Translations under genes and position numbers: made by a program
The notes under the pieces: generated by a model
Databases searched by the model: none
Told to the model about the DNA's origin: nothing
Seen by the model: the letters and a program-made list of their open reading frames with translations, nothing else
Part shown: positions 6,756-7,409 of the stretch, piece by piece
Numbering within the stretch: position 1 is the first letter of the stretch
Layout of the letters: each line of letters starts with the position of its first letter
Assembly (NCBI GenBank): GCA_905207535.1
Contig: CAJLLX010000097.1
Span: forward strand, 1-7,409
Source: an uncultured Muribaculaceae bacterium
GTDB lineage: Bacteria; Bacteroidota; Bacteroidia; Bacteroidales; Muribaculaceae
Length of the DNA: 7,409 bases
Direction of reading: 5' to 3'

Positions 6756-6786
6756 CTTGCCCGGGCTGCCTTAGCTATGGAGGGGG

Positions 6787-6831
6787 AATAGGCCCAATAG
6801 GCCCGATAAGCCTAATAGGCCCAATGGGCCT
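6787..6831. repeat. Five tandem copies of a 9-bp unit, consensus RATAGGCCY
   Basis: The units are AATAGGCCC (6787), AATAGGCCC (6796), GATAAGCCT (6805), AATAGGCCC (6814) and AATGGGCCT (6823). Three are identical and the other two differ at two or three bases. The last two units also form a short hairpin GGCCC-AAT-GGGCC (6818-6830). The array is about 55 bp upstream of the ferredoxin -7 box. It is far too short in unit and length for a CRISPR array. It may be a slippage-prone microsatellite or a set of phased protein-binding sites. Confidence 0.75.
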
Positions 6832-6889
6832 GAGAGAGCGGGGAAATGTTAAAATGTGTTGCAGGGAGTGGAGATTGCCGATAAATGCT

Positions 6890-6897
6890 TATTTTTG
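6890..6897 (+). promoter_or_regulatory. Candidate -7 promoter box for the ferredoxin gene
   Basis: TATTTTTG matches the Bacteroidetes -7 consensus TAnnTTTG exactly and lies 36 bp before the ferredoxin ATG, giving a leader of about 30 nt. No TTTG -33 box is visible at 19-21 bp upstream. The leader is A-rich just before the start (ACGACAAAAACA), which is common for well-expressed Bacteroidetes genes. Confidence 0.5.
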
Positions 6898-6933
6898 CAA
6901 ACTGAAATTTTTATCATCTAAACGACAAAAACA

Positions 6934-7104
6934 ATGGCTTACGTAATTACAGACAAATGTGTTGCTTGCGGCACTTGCCTCCCCAACTGCCCGGTAGAGG
7001 CTATCTCGGAGGGTGAAATCTATGTTATCGACCCCGATACCTGCATCGAGTGCGGTACTTGCGCTGAGGTTTGCCCCAGCGAGGCTATTATCCCCGGCGA
7101 ATAA
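6934..7104 (+). CDS. 2[4Fe-4S] bacterial-type ferredoxin
   Basis: This 56-residue protein begins MAYVITDKC and has two cluster motifs: C9-C12-C15...C19-P (CVACGTC, NCP) and C37-C40-C43...C47-P (CIECGTC, VCP). Each CxxCxxCxxxCP set gives three ligands to one [4Fe-4S] cluster and one to the other, as in clostridial-type ferredoxins of about 55 residues. All eight cysteines are present. It is a soluble low-potential electron carrier in the cytoplasm. In anaerobes such ferredoxins serve pyruvate:ferredoxin oxidoreductase and Rnf-type complexes. The partner here is not shown by any neighbour. The gene has its own -7 box and a strong terminator, so it is a single-gene unit. Its codons are less GC-rich than those of nearby genes (GTTGCTTGCGGC, GCTATTATC), which fits high expression better than transfer. 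Confidence 0.96.
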   Translation: MAYVITDKCVACGTCLPNCPVEAISEGEIYVIDPDTCIECGTCAEVCPSEAIIPGE

Positions 7105-7153
7105 AGCAGAAGCTGCAGCTACATATTTTTTATAGCTGACAAGAAAGGCTTTT

Positions 7154-7184
7154 GGCGGTGCGTCACTGACGCGCCGCCTTTTTT
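7154..7184 (+). terminator. Strong intrinsic terminator of the ferredoxin gene
   Basis: GGCGGTGCGTC (7154-7164) pairs with GACGCGCCGCC (7168-7178) over 11 bp with one G-U pair and a 3-nt ACT loop, followed by six T (7179-7184). It is 49 bp after the ferredoxin stop. There is no matching T-run on the other strand, so it acts on plus-strand transcripts only. Confidence 0.9.
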
Positions 7185-7243
7185 GTTCGATATAGAAATG
7201 TGGAAAATATTGCGCCCCTACTGCCTGTGAAACCAAAATTGGC

Positions 7244-7409
7244 TTAGTGTGAGGGAAAGTGGAGGGCGGAGAAGCGGGTGATGCGGCGCAGGTAGCGAGC
7301 GAGGATGATGTTGATGCGCTGACGGGGCTCGCGCAGGAGGTTGCGGTCGGGGTGGGCGGTGTAGTGGCGGCGCATGGTGCGGAAGTCGCGGTGGGCGCGG
7401 AGCACGGCG
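7244..7409 (-). CDS. C-terminal end of an unidentified Arg-rich protein (partial)
   Basis: The minus-strand frame is open from the right edge to the TAA at 7244-7246 and gives 54 complete residues, starting AVLRAHRDFRTMRRHY and ending RFSALHFPSH. Thirteen of the 54 are arginine. GC content and strong third-position GC match the neighbouring genes, which supports real coding. The AHRDFRTM...YLRR...RFSAL pattern loosely recalls the C-terminal ends of some Bacteroidetes family 2 glycosyltransferases. That is from memory and weak, and the diagnostic part lies outside the window. The only ATG in frame is at about residue 12 and is unlikely to be the true start. After the stop, a short CCAA-TT-TTGG stem followed by TTT is the only terminator-like sequence I see, and it is weak. 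Confidence 0.6.
   Translation of the reverse strand, partial: AVLRAHRDFRTMRRHYTAHPDRNLLREPRQRINIILARYLRRITRFSALHFPSH

Larger units (their letters stand above)
6559..6933. other. Divergent intergenic region between pyrE and the ferredoxin gene
   Basis: This 375-bp stretch has no gene I can support. From left to right it holds the pyrE leader, a 10-bp inverted repeat that overlaps the proposed pyrE -7 box, two T7 runs (6691-6697 and 6725-6731), a perfect 8-bp hairpin, an 8-bp palindrome GCCCGGGC (6759-6766), five 9-bp tandem units, and the -7 box of the ferredoxin gene. The left half is AT-rich and the repeat part is GC-rich. If both promoter calls are right, the hairpin and repeats lie between the promoters and outside both transcripts. 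Confidence 0.7.

Noticed and set aside
6787..6831. CRISPR-like repeats
   Set aside because: The 9-bp units are directly joined with no spacers, and no cas gene is present.
6889..7236. A 115-codon minus-strand frame over the ferredoxin gene and its terminator
   Set aside because: It runs antisense through an intact eight-cysteine ferredoxin and through the terminator hairpin, and has no recognisable domain.
7233..7242. The palindrome CCAAAATTGG near the end of the right-hand gene
   Set aside because: A single AT-centred 10-bp palindrome with no partner. At most it contributes a weak terminator stem for the minus-strand gene.

Overview
The window looks like a chromosomal segment from a GC-rich member of the Bacteroidales. 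The evidence is the gene content (a short-form CstA, a DEYD-type DEAD-box helicase, a small SRPBCC protein next to pyrE, a PD40 protein), the lack of clear Shine-Dalgarno sequences ahead of the starts, and AT-rich leaders carrying the Bacteroidetes -7 promoter element TAnnTTTG. The genus cannot be named from the sequence alone. I see no insertion sequence, phage gene, CRISPR array, tRNA or rRNA.

Layout. Positions 1-3492 (+): the 3' part of a PD40 beta-propeller protein (open at the left edge), then cstA, then a PHP-family phosphatase, spaced by 22 and 56 bp, so possibly one transcript. Positions 3497-5774 (-): a compact likely operon, read right to left as SRPBCC protein, Rieske-like lipoprotein, DbpA-type RNA helicase, with gaps of 13 and 24 bp. 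It converges on the PHP gene with only 4 bp between the stop codons. Positions 5905-6558 (-): pyrE, followed by a hairpin with a T-tract that probably ends its transcript. Positions 6559-6933: a 375-bp divergent intergenic region holding candidate promoters for pyrE (-) and the ferredoxin (+), a perfect 8-bp hairpin and five tandem copies of a 9-bp unit. Positions 6934-7104 (+): a 56-residue 2[4Fe-4S] ferredoxin with a strong intrinsic terminator at 7154-7184. Positions 7244-7409 (-): the C-terminal end of an unidentified arginine-rich protein that runs off the right edge.

Most genes are housekeeping: carbon uptake (CstA), pyrimidine synthesis (PyrE), RNA remodelling (helicase), electron transfer (ferredoxin). 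They do not form one recognisable pathway. I found no convincing new multi-gene system. The parts most worth a second look are the lipoprotein, which seems to keep a Rieske-like core without the metal ligands, and the repeat and hairpin region between pyrE and the ferredoxin gene.
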